Source: an uncultured Bacteroidales bacterium
Lineage (GTDB): Bacteria > Bacteroidota > Bacteroidia > Bacteroidales > Bacteroidaceae
Length of the DNA: 13,127 nt
Direction of reading: 5' to 3'
NCBI GenBank assembly: GCA_937901185.1
Contig: CALCHR010000141.1
Span: 1 to 13,127 of the forward strand
A program made the translations under genes and the position numbers. Below the pieces are notes generated by a model. The model worked only from the letters and a program-made list of their open reading frames with translations, ran no database searches and was not told the origin of the DNA. This document shows positions 1 to 5,818 of the stretch, piece after piece. Within the stretch, counting starts at the first letter, position 1. The number at the start of each line of letters is the position of its first letter.

Positions 1-114
1 ACCGAAATTTTCCTAGTAGTTACCGAAGAAAAGGCAAAAAATGGGTACTGAAAATGAAGGATTTACAAGCACCCTAGAATTGACTCCTATCAATATATAA
101 CGGCACTAGTAATT

Positions 115-165
115 TTACAAAAAAAGAAACAGAGCTGCATTATCCAATCAGATAAATGCAGCTCT
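115..165 (-). terminator. Intrinsic terminator downstream of rng
   Basis: A long inverted repeat pairs 131-144 with 151-165 (about 14 base pairs with one bulged A and a 6-base loop). Read on the minus strand, the hairpin is followed by GTTTCTTTTTTTGT, a slightly interrupted U-tract. It lies just past the rng stop codon and should end the HU/small protein/rng transcription unit. A-rich sequence on one side and T-rich on the other mean it could also stop a plus-strand transcript entering from the left. Confidence 0.85.
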
Positions 166-180
166 TTGTCTCTTAGAGTA

Positions 181-1752
181 TCAAATGTGTTCATTTTCTT
201 CTTTCATATCAATCTCCTCACCTTGGGAGTTTAAGAACACATATTGGAGATATGAAAGATTTTGAGAGGGGACTACCCTAATGCCTAAACTATACTTCAG
301 TTGCCACTTACGTTTCAAAGAGAAAAGTCCTTGAGAAATGTAGGCTGCAACAAAAGGATGAACGTGGAGTTGGAAACGACGGACGTGCAACTTGCGTACA
401 AGAGTAGCTATCTTCGACTCTAATAAATCGGTGAAGAGCAAACTGGATTTAATTTTACCAGTACCACCACATGTGGGGCAACTCTCTTCTACCTTGACCT
501 CCATCGCTGGACGTACACGCTGACGCGTGATTTGCATCAATCCGAATTTGCTTAATGGGAGGATGTTATGGCGTGCACGGTCTTTCTGCATATTTTGACA
601 CATACGTTCATAGAGCATCTGGCGATTTTCTGCAAGATCCATATCTATGAAATCGACTACGATGATTCCACCCATATCGCGTAAGCGCAACTGGCGTGCT
701 AGCTCATCGGCTGCACCAAGATTGACCTCCAAAGCATTTGCTTCTTGATTTTCTGCATTCTTAGAACGTGTACCACTATTGACATCAACTACATGAAGGG
801 CCTCTGTGTGCTCTATTATCATATAAGCACCATGCTTATAGGTAACGTTACGTCCAAAGGAAGTCTTTATTTGCTTTGTAACAGAAAAATTGTCAAAGAT
901 AGGAACATTGCCTTTGTAAAGCTTCACAATATCTTCTCGCTCCGGAGCAATCAAAGCCACATAGTCTTTCACTTCTCGATAGACATTAGCATCATTGATA
1001 TAGATATTCTCATAAGAGGGATTGAAAAGATCGCGGAGCAAAGCAACGGTACGACTGGTTTCCTCGTGCACCAAGGTGGGACAAGTATGATTGGCATTCT
1101 TAACCTTGTCAATCATATCTTCCCAGCGCTTAATAAGCAACTTGAGTTCTGCATCCAGCTCAGCAGCTTTTTTATCTTCTGCAACAGTGCGGATGATAAC
1201 TCCAAAATTTTTGGGCTTAATAGTATGAATAAGTTGCTTGAGACGTGCTCTCTCTTTGCCATTCTTGATTTTTGAAGATACCGAGATTTTATCGCTAAAG
1301 GGAACAAGTACCAAAAATCTTCCGGCAAAAGAGATATCACACGTGAGACGAGGCCCTTTTGTAGAAATAGGTTCTTTAACAATTTGAACAAGGATTTCCT
1401 GACCAGCTTTCAAAACGGACTGAAGATTACCATCCTTTTCAAGCGCCGGTGCACCTACGACCTTGGACAAAGAAATATCTTTTCCTGCTGCAACAAATTG
1501 CAGATATTTCTCTAGAGCATTATAGTGTGTACCTAAATCAAGGTAGTGCAAAAACGCATCGCGTTCGTGTCCAACATTCACGAAGCTGGCATTGAGTCCG
1601 GTCATTATTTTTTTGATCTTGGCCAAATAAATATTGCCAACAGAAAATTGCTCAGCCTTGGCTTCTTGTTGAAACTCAACAAGACGCTTATCCTCTAACA
1701 AGGCAATAGAAATTTCCTTAGGTTGGACATCAACAATAACTTCGCTTGTCAT
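181..1752 (-). CDS. rng: Ribonuclease G (RNase E/G family)
   Basis: This 523-residue protein is an endoribonuclease of the RNase E/G family, which cuts single-stranded AU-rich RNA in mRNA decay and rRNA maturation in the cytoplasm. An S1-like RNA-binding segment starts near residue 38 (GNIYLAKIKKI). The DNase I-like catalytic part contains DVNSG near residue 325 and DFIDM near residue 367, which carry the two metal-binding aspartates of the family. A CPTCGGTG motif near residue 423 matches the zinc-link that joins protomers. Length fits RNase G (about 490-525) and there is no RNase E-type degradosome tail. The ATG at 1752 gives the usual short N-terminus before the S1 part. It is the last gene before a strong terminator and follows the HU and 29-residue genes in the same direction. 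A 153-base leader with a hairpin precedes it and could be a self-cleavage target, as known for RNase E in enterobacteria; that is inference. Confidence 0.95.
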   Translation of the reverse strand: MTSEVIVDVQPKEISIALLEDKRLVEFQQEAKAEQFSVGNIYLAKIKKIMTGLNASFVNVGHERDAFLHYLDLGTHYNALEKYLQFVAAGKDISLSKVVGAPALEKDGNLQSVLKAGQEILVQIVKEPISTKGPRLTCDISFAGRFLVLVPFSDKISVSSKIKNGKERARLKQLIHTIKPKNFGVIIRTVAEDKKAAELDAELKLLIKRWEDMIDKVKNANHTCPTLVHEETSRTVALLRDLFNPSYENIYINDANVYREVKDYVALIAPEREDIVKLYKGNVPIFDNFSVTKQIKTSFGRNVTYKHGAYMIIEHTEALHVVDVNSGTRSKNAENQEANALEVNLGAADELARQLRLRDMGGIIVVDFIDMDLAENRQMLYERMCQNMQKDRARHNILPLSKFGLMQITRQRVRPAMEVKVEESCPTCGGTGKIKSSLLFTDLLESKIATLVRKLHVRRFQLHVHPFVAAYISQGLFSLKRKWQLKYSLGIRVVPSQNLSYLQYVFLNSQGEEIDMKEENEHI

Positions 1753-1834
1753 TTTCTTAAAATTCTTATATCCTTTACATCCTATACTATATAAATAATA
1801 ATAAAGGAAGCAAGATGGGGTTTACTTAAAACTA

Positions 1835-1881
1835 AGAACAAACTCGAAAGCCCTCTGTTTTGTGCAATTCAAGTTTGTTCT
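1835..1881 (-). promoter_or_regulatory. Hairpin in the leader upstream of rng
   Basis: An inverted repeat pairs 1835-1844 with 1872-1881 and, after one mismatch, 1846-1848 with 1868-1870, leaving a 19-base loop. On the minus strand it is followed by TTAGTTTTAAG, a weak U-tract. It may be a terminator or attenuator after the 29-residue gene, or a structured rng leader. I see no good TAnnTTTG box between it and rng, so rng may depend on readthrough from the HU promoter. Confidence 0.4.
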
Positions 1882-1905
1882 CAATTTCATTTTTACAGAT
1901 GAGCT

Positions 1906-1995
1906 TTACTTGCTCTTGTGTCTGTTCTTTCTCAGTCTTTTTTTACGCTTGTGCGTAGACATCTTATGTCTTTTTTTCTTTTTTCCGCTGGGCAT
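1906..1995 (-). CDS. 29-residue basic protein, mS38/AURKAIP1-COX24-type (probable ribosomal small protein)
   Basis: A minus-strand ATG at 1995 opens a 29-codon frame ending in TAA at 1906. The protein begins MPSGKKKKRHKMSTHKRKKR and ends LRKNRHKSK; almost all residues are Lys, Arg or His. From memory, near-identical tiny proteins occur across Bacteroidota and are annotated as AURKAIP1/COX24 domain proteins, the family of mitochondrial ribosomal protein mS38; actinobacterial bS22 is a similar short basic protein next to the decoding region. A role binding rRNA is therefore likely but inferred. The gene begins 44 bases after the HU stop codon in the same direction, consistent with cotranscription from the HU promoter. 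It is short enough to be missed by gene finders. I am confident it is real because of its family resemblance and position, less so of its exact ribosomal site. Confidence 0.85.
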   Translation of the reverse strand: MPSGKKKKRHKMSTHKRKKRLRKNRHKSK

Positions 1996-2039
1996 AGCTT
2001 AAAGTTTTTAGAATGTTATTTAATCTTGAAATTTATTTA

Positions 2040-2315
2040 TTACTTTTTAATTGACTGTGAAAAAGTCTTAGCCGGCTTGAATGCAGGAATATTATGCTCC
2101 GGGATAATGATTGTGGTATTCTTTGAAATGTTGCGAGCAGTTTTCTGCGCACGTTTCTTCAAGATAAAGCTACCGAATCCACGAAGATAAACATTTTCAT
2201 CACTAGCCAAAGAGTCTTTAACTGATTCCATAAAAGCCTCTACAGTCATCAGCACTGTGGCTTTATCAATTCCAGTTTTCTTGGAAATTTCATTTACGAT
2301 GTCTGCTTTAGTCAT
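2040..2315 (-). CDS. hup: HU/IHF-family DNA-binding protein
   Basis: This 91-residue protein is a histone-like nucleoid protein that acts as a dimer, bending and compacting DNA. It starts MTKADIVNEISKKTGI, the classic HU N-terminal helices, and has the core signature GFGSFILKKR near residues 46-55. Length matches the family (about 90). The flexible arm reads RNISKNTTIIIP with Arg at residue 61; the usual RNPxTG tip has Pro at 63 where this protein has Ile. The C-terminus (IPAFKPAK) is standard. It has its own upstream promoter and is followed by the 29-residue basic gene and then rng. It could be called HU-alpha, HU-beta or an IHF-like paralog; the sequence alone does not decide which. Confidence 0.95.
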   Translation of the reverse strand: MTKADIVNEISKKTGIDKATVLMTVEAFMESVKDSLASDENVYLRGFGSFILKKRAQKTARNISKNTTIIIPEHNIPAFKPAKTFSQSIKK

Positions 2316-2359
2316 CTTAGTATTGTGTTATGTTATACTTGTATTTTTACAAAAACGCT

Positions 2360-2391
2360 GCAAAGGTATAATTTTCAGTTGATTTAAGAAA
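2360..2391 (-). promoter_or_regulatory. Bacteroidota-type promoter for hup
   Basis: On the minus strand TACCTTTGC at 2368-2360 fits the Bacteroidota -7 consensus TAnnTTTG followed by C. Exactly 19 bases upstream, TTTC at 2391-2388 matches three of four bases of the -33 TTTG element. The box is about 45 bases before the hup ATG and lies in the short gap after rpiB, so hup probably starts its own transcript. Confidence 0.65.
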
Positions 2392-2417
2392 ATCTTTACC
2401 CTGTTTTTTCTAAAAAA

Positions 2418-2858
2418 TTACTTGATAGAAATTTTTGTAATACGCTGGATATGACGACCACCTTCAAACGGAGTCTGCAAGAACTCATCCATAATAGATT
2501 TTGCAGTAGCAGTATCGATATATCTTCCAGGCATCACCAATACATTCGCATCATTATGCATACGAGTCATTCTTGCAATTTCCGGAATCCAAACTAAAGC
2601 AGCACGAATGTGGTTATGCTTATTTAAAGTCATAGAAATACCTTCACCACTACCACAGATTGCTATTCCCTGCTGGCATTCTGCTGCCGCCATTCCATTA
2701 GCTAACGCATGGGCAAAATCGGGATAGTCACAACTATCTTCATTGTAGCAACCATAATCTTTATAAGCAATACCTTGTGCTTCAAGATACTCCTTCACAT
2801 ATTGTTTTAACGCATAGCCTGCATGATCACTAGCCAGGCCTATTACTTTATTCTCCAT
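2418..2858 (-). CDS. rpiB: Ribose-5-phosphate isomerase B
   Basis: This 146-residue cytoplasmic enzyme interconverts ribose 5-phosphate and ribulose 5-phosphate in the non-oxidative pentose phosphate pathway. Visible family features are SDHAG at residues 10-14, the catalytic cysteine in CGSGEG at residue 68, NKHNHIRAAL near 79-88, HNDANVL with His101, and the C-terminal GGRHIQRITKI phosphate-binding segment. Length fits RpiB (about 140-150). The start is one base after the tkt stop, so the two are almost certainly cotranscribed and translationally coupled. The family more often has CGTGIGMS or CGSGNGI where this protein has CGSGEGIS; the acidic residue at 72 is a minor variation near the active site. 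Related LacA/LacB galactose-6-phosphate isomerases are an alternative, but pairing with transketolase favours RpiB. Confidence 0.95.
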   Translation of the reverse strand: MENKVIGLASDHAGYALKQYVKEYLEAQGIAYKDYGCYNEDSCDYPDFAHALANGMAAAECQQGIAICGSGEGISMTLNKHNHIRAALVWIPEIARMTRMHNDANVLVMPGRYIDTATAKSIMDEFLQTPFEGGRHIQRITKISIK

Positions 2859-2859
2859 C

Positions 2860-4881
2860 TTATTCAGAAAGAAATTTACGAATTTCTTGATAAATATTTT
2901 CAGGGGTGAAACCTAACTTCTCATCCAACACTGTAAAAGGAGCAGAGAAACCAAAACTTTCCAAGCCATATACTTTTCCATTAGCACCTACAAGGCCCTC
3001 AAATGTAACAGGAAGTCCTGCTGTAAGACCAAATATTTTAGTATTTTTTGGAAGAAGCGTTTCTTGGTATTCTTTACTTTGACGACGGAAAAGGCCCTCA
3101 GAAGGACAACTAACCACACGGGCTTTAATTCCATCTTGCTCTAACAGTTTTGCAGCTTCAGCTAATGTACTTACCTCAGAACCAGATGCTACAAGAACGA
3201 CATCAGGCTCACTGCTATGAACCACTTCATAAGCTCCACGTACAACTCCAGAATAATCTGTATTTTCAGCTAAATCCTTTACATTCTGACGGCTTAAGAT
3301 AAGAGCTGTAGGAGTCTTCCAATTTTCCATAGCCATTTTCCAACATTGTGTTGTTGCATGTACATCACAAGGACGGAAAACTCTCACACTATCTTCACCA
3401 CTATGATTTTTCAGTTTTTCCATTAAACGGATTTGAGCTTCTTGCTCTACCGGCTCATGAGTAGGTCCATCTTCTCCTACCCGGAAAGCATCGTGTGTCC
3501 ATACAAACTTCACGGGAAGTTCCATCAAGGCAGCCATACGAATAGCTGGTTTCATATAATCACTGAAAACAAAGAACGTTCCCATTGCCGTAATGATACC
3601 ACCATGAAGTGTCATACCAATACAAACACAAGCCATAGTCAACTCAGACACACCAGCTTGCAAGAAACCACCAGCAAAATTATCACGGCTGATTTCTGTA
3701 GTATGAGCCAAGAAACCATCAGTCTTATCTGAATTACAAAGGTCAGCTGATGAGACTATCATATTAGGCACATATTCAGAAAGTAAAGATAAACATGCAG
3801 CAGAACCATTACGAGTAGGCCCATTTGGCTTTTGCTGAATACTATCCCAAGGTATTTCCGGTAAACGATTAGCAAACCAATCTTTTTGCAAGGATGCTTT
3901 TTCCGGATTAGCTGCAGCCCAAGCATCTTCTTCTTGATGACGCTCTGCTACTATTTGCTTTAATTCTACCTTTCTATTATTATAGAGGTCTTGTACTTCA
4001 CTATAAATAACAAATGGATTCTCAGGATCTCCGCCAAGATTCTTAACCGTATTTATATAAGCTTCTTTTCCTAGAGGAGCACCATGAGTTTTACAATCGT
4101 GTTCGTAGCTAGTTCCATCAGCCTTACGAGCTCCTTTACCCATTACTGTATGACCAATAATAAGTGTAGGACGATTTTCTTCGCTTTGAGCAGCACGAAG
4201 TGCCTCACGAATCTGTTCAGGATTATTGCCATCAATCTCTAACACATTCCAATTCCAAGCACGATACTTCATTGCAGTATCTTCTGAAATAACGGCATTA
4301 GTTTCTGTCGAAAGCTGAATTTCATTGGCGTCAAAGAACATAATAAGGTTATTCAAGCCTAAATGTCCGGCAATACGTCCTGCACCTTGAGACACCTCTT
4401 CTTGTATACCACCATCTGAAATATAGCTATAAATCTTTTCTTTCAAAAAAGACTTATTACCAGTTCTAGCATAAAGAGCCTTTGCAGCAATAGCAGCACC
4501 AACCGCATAAGTATGGCCCTGTCCCAAAGGCCCTGAAGTATTCTCTATACCACGAGCAAAATTCACCTCTGGGTGGCCTGGAGTAGGTGAACCCCATTGG
4601 CGAAACTGCTGTAATTCTTCAAGAGTAAAACGACCAATTAAAGCAAGTTGAGAGTACAGCATCGGAGACATGTGTCCTGGATCCAAAAAGAAACGGTCTC
4701 TACATTCCCACGTGGGATTCTCTGGATCAAAAACAAGAAATTCAGAGAACAAGACATTTACAAAATCAGCTCCGCCCATCGCTCCACCAGGATGTCCGGA
4801 CTTTGCTTTTTCAACCATAGAGACAGCTAAAATACGTATATTATCTGCTGCCAAATTCATTAGTTTCGTAGGATTTTCCAT
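2860..4881 (-). CDS. tkt: Transketolase
   Basis: This 673-residue thiamine diphosphate enzyme moves two-carbon ketol units between pentose phosphate sugars, linking them to glycolysis, and acts as a dimer in the cytoplasm. Length is typical (about 660-680). SGHPGG at residues 28-33 holds the first active-site histidine. The Mg/thiamine region reads SDGGIQEEVSQG with FDANEI downstream; the Asp, Asn and Glu positions of the usual GDG...N motif are kept although the first Gly is Ser. KTHGAPLG carries the conserved histidine of the cofactor site. In the pyrimidine domain AGVSELTM takes the place of the usual GVREHAM and keeps the catalytic Glu. THDAFRVGEDGPTHEPVEQ is strongly conserved. The gene has its own near-consensus promoter and leads directly into rpiB. 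Identification is secure; the motif variants suggest a Bacteroidota-type subfamily. Confidence 0.97.
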   Translation of the reverse strand: MENPTKLMNLAADNIRILAVSMVEKAKSGHPGGAMGGADFVNVLFSEFLVFDPENPTWECRDRFFLDPGHMSPMLYSQLALIGRFTLEELQQFRQWGSPTPGHPEVNFARGIENTSGPLGQGHTYAVGAAIAAKALYARTGNKSFLKEKIYSYISDGGIQEEVSQGAGRIAGHLGLNNLIMFFDANEIQLSTETNAVISEDTAMKYRAWNWNVLEIDGNNPEQIREALRAAQSEENRPTLIIGHTVMGKGARKADGTSYEHDCKTHGAPLGKEAYINTVKNLGGDPENPFVIYSEVQDLYNNRKVELKQIVAERHQEEDAWAAANPEKASLQKDWFANRLPEIPWDSIQQKPNGPTRNGSAACLSLLSEYVPNMIVSSADLCNSDKTDGFLAHTTEISRDNFAGGFLQAGVSELTMACVCIGMTLHGGIITAMGTFFVFSDYMKPAIRMAALMELPVKFVWTHDAFRVGEDGPTHEPVEQEAQIRLMEKLKNHSGEDSVRVFRPCDVHATTQCWKMAMENWKTPTALILSRQNVKDLAENTDYSGVVRGAYEVVHSSEPDVVLVASGSEVSTLAEAAKLLEQDGIKARVVSCPSEGLFRRQSKEYQETLLPKNTKIFGLTAGLPVTFEGLVGANGKVYGLESFGFSAPFTVLDEKLGFTPENIYQEIRKFLSE

Positions 4882-4913
4882 ACTGTACGAATATGCTATT
4901 TTAAATTTAGTGA

Positions 4914-4944
4914 CAAAGATACAACTATTTATCTGTTTAGCAAA
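4914..4944 (-). promoter_or_regulatory. Bacteroidota consensus promoter for tkt-rpiB
   Basis: On the minus strand TTTG at 4944-4941 is followed after 19 bases by TATCTTTG at 4921-4914. Both the -33 TTTG and the -7 TAnnTTTG elements and their spacing match the Bacteroidota primary sigma factor consensus. The tkt start codon is about 30 bases downstream of the -7 box, giving a short leader. Confidence 0.85.
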
Positions 4945-5040
4945 AAAATAAATTAAAGAAGTTTAACAAGGCATATCTTTAGAAGAACAAACATTCTTTT
5001 TATACATTCAAAAAAACAGAAGCCCCACCCTATTTACATA

Positions 5041-5071
5041 AAAAAAGGAAAGGACTATGTTAATCCTTTCC
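5041..5071 (-). terminator. Intrinsic terminator after the dnaE-trxA-hypothetical series
   Basis: GGAAAGGA at 5047-5054 pairs with TCCTTTCC at 5064-5071, with two further base pairs inside after a mismatch and a very short loop. On the minus strand the hairpin is followed at once by TTTTTTATG. It begins 9 bases after the stop codon of the acidic hypothetical gene and separates this unit from the tkt promoter. Confidence 0.85.
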
Positions 5072-5080
5072 CAAAAGCAT

Positions 5081-5416
5081 TTATTCAGTTTCTTGCTCTT
5101 CTCTATAATCCATTTCTGCTTGTACAACAAAGAGCAAATCTTCAACAGAAAATTCTCCTATTCCTTCTTTCTTGGCTTTCGCAGCTAGATATTCGGCAAT
5201 GATTTCTTCATCAATATCAATATACCCATCAGCATCTGGAGTTGCATCTAAAATACCACTCTCTGCATAGTATTCAAAAATCAAATCCAAGAAATAATAG
5301 AGTTGATCATCTGATATTTTCTCTTGTAACTCTTGAGATAAGTGTGTTCTAATATACTCTACGGCACGAGCATCATCTTCTGCATCAAGCAAAAGTTCTT
5401 CTTCAAAACTTCCCAT
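5081..5416 (-). CDS. Small acidic protein, unknown function, coupled to trxA
   Basis: I do not recognise a named family for this 111-residue protein. It is strongly acidic, with many Asp and Glu throughout, for example DAEDDARAVEYIR near the start and DIDEEIIAEYLAAKAKKEG near residues 67-85, and it looks mostly helical and soluble. There is no signal peptide, membrane segment or cysteine motif. Its ATG overlaps the trxA stop codon by one base (TAATG), which implies translational coupling, so it is probably made together with thioredoxin. It is the last gene before a clear terminator. From memory, similar short proteins sit next to trxA in other Bacteroidales, but none has an assigned role that I know of. 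Confidence 0.85.
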   Translation of the reverse strand: MGSFEEELLLDAEDDARAVEYIRTHLSQELQEKISDDQLYYFLDLIFEYYAESGILDATPDADGYIDIDEEIIAEYLAAKAKKEGIGEFSVEDLLFVVQAEMDYREEQETE

Positions 5417-5730
5417 TAAAGCAATGCATTAATTTTCTCTTCAAAAGCACCTTTTGTAGCAGCACCAACATGCTTATCTACTACTTCTCCATTCTTTATA
5501 AAAAGCACTGTCGGAACGTTTCGAATTCCAAATTTAGCTGTCAAATCATCGTTTTCGTCGACATCACATTTTCCAATAACCACCTTACCAGCATACTCAT
5601 CTGTCAACTCTTCAATGATAGGTGCGATTTTTTTACAAGGACCACACCAAGCTGCTGAAAAATCTATCACCATAGGAAGACCTTCTGCTAATAATTCTTC
5701 ATAATTGGCGTCAGTAATAATTCTTTCCAT
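5416..5730 (-). CDS. trxA: Thioredoxin
   Basis: This 104-residue cytoplasmic disulfide reductase keeps protein thiols reduced, taking electrons from thioredoxin reductase. The redox motif WCGPC has its cysteines at residues 29 and 32 and is followed by KK; the cis-proline loop is NVPTV with Pro73. One extra cysteine is at residue 55. I chose the ATG at 5730 because it gives the normal thioredoxin start (MERIITDANYEELL) and length. The frame remains open upstream to 5799, but that extension is rich in Ile, Lys and Tyr, comes from AT-rich leader DNA and resembles no thioredoxin. The stop codon overlaps the start of the acidic hypothetical gene. dnaE lies 88 bases upstream in the same direction. 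Confidence 0.96.
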   Translation of the reverse strand: MERIITDANYEELLAEGLPMVIDFSAAWCGPCKKIAPIIEELTDEYAGKVVIGKCDVDENDDLTAKFGIRNVPTVLFIKNGEVVDKHVGAATKGAFEEKINALL

Positions 5731-5810
5731 AAGTCTTAAATTAATGATTTTCTTAATTATATAATATATGTATTTATGTATTGCTATATTAAAGAACAAA
5801 TTTCACAGAG

Positions 5811-5818
5811 CAAATATA
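5811..5818 (-). promoter_or_regulatory. Possible promoter for trxA
   Basis: TATATTTG followed by C at 5818-5811 on the minus strand fits the -7 consensus and lies just past the dnaE stop codon. The -33 element at the expected spacing is poor, so this call rests on the -7 box and the AT-rich 80-base leader before trxA. Readthrough from dnaE is also possible. Confidence 0.4.

Noticed and set aside
1..77. Tail of a plus-strand gene entering from the left
   Set aside because: Two plus-strand frames are open for 16 and 24 codons before stops at 49-51 and 75-77, but both are too short to recognise and neither shows a family motif.
745..1275. Plus-strand open frame of 176 residues opposite rng
   Set aside because: It lies wholly within the well-supported rng gene, has skewed Ile/Cys/Leu-rich composition and no recognisable domain; it is an antisense shadow.
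1822..1890. 22-residue minus-strand frame between the 29-residue gene and rng
   Set aside because: It has a start and stop but unremarkable composition, overlaps the hairpin, and I recognise no homolog. A leader peptide cannot be excluded but is not supported.
5731..5799. N-terminal extension of thioredoxin from an upstream ATG
   Set aside because: It would add 23 residues rich in Ile, Tyr and Lys from AT-rich leader DNA; the internal Met gives the standard thioredoxin start and length.
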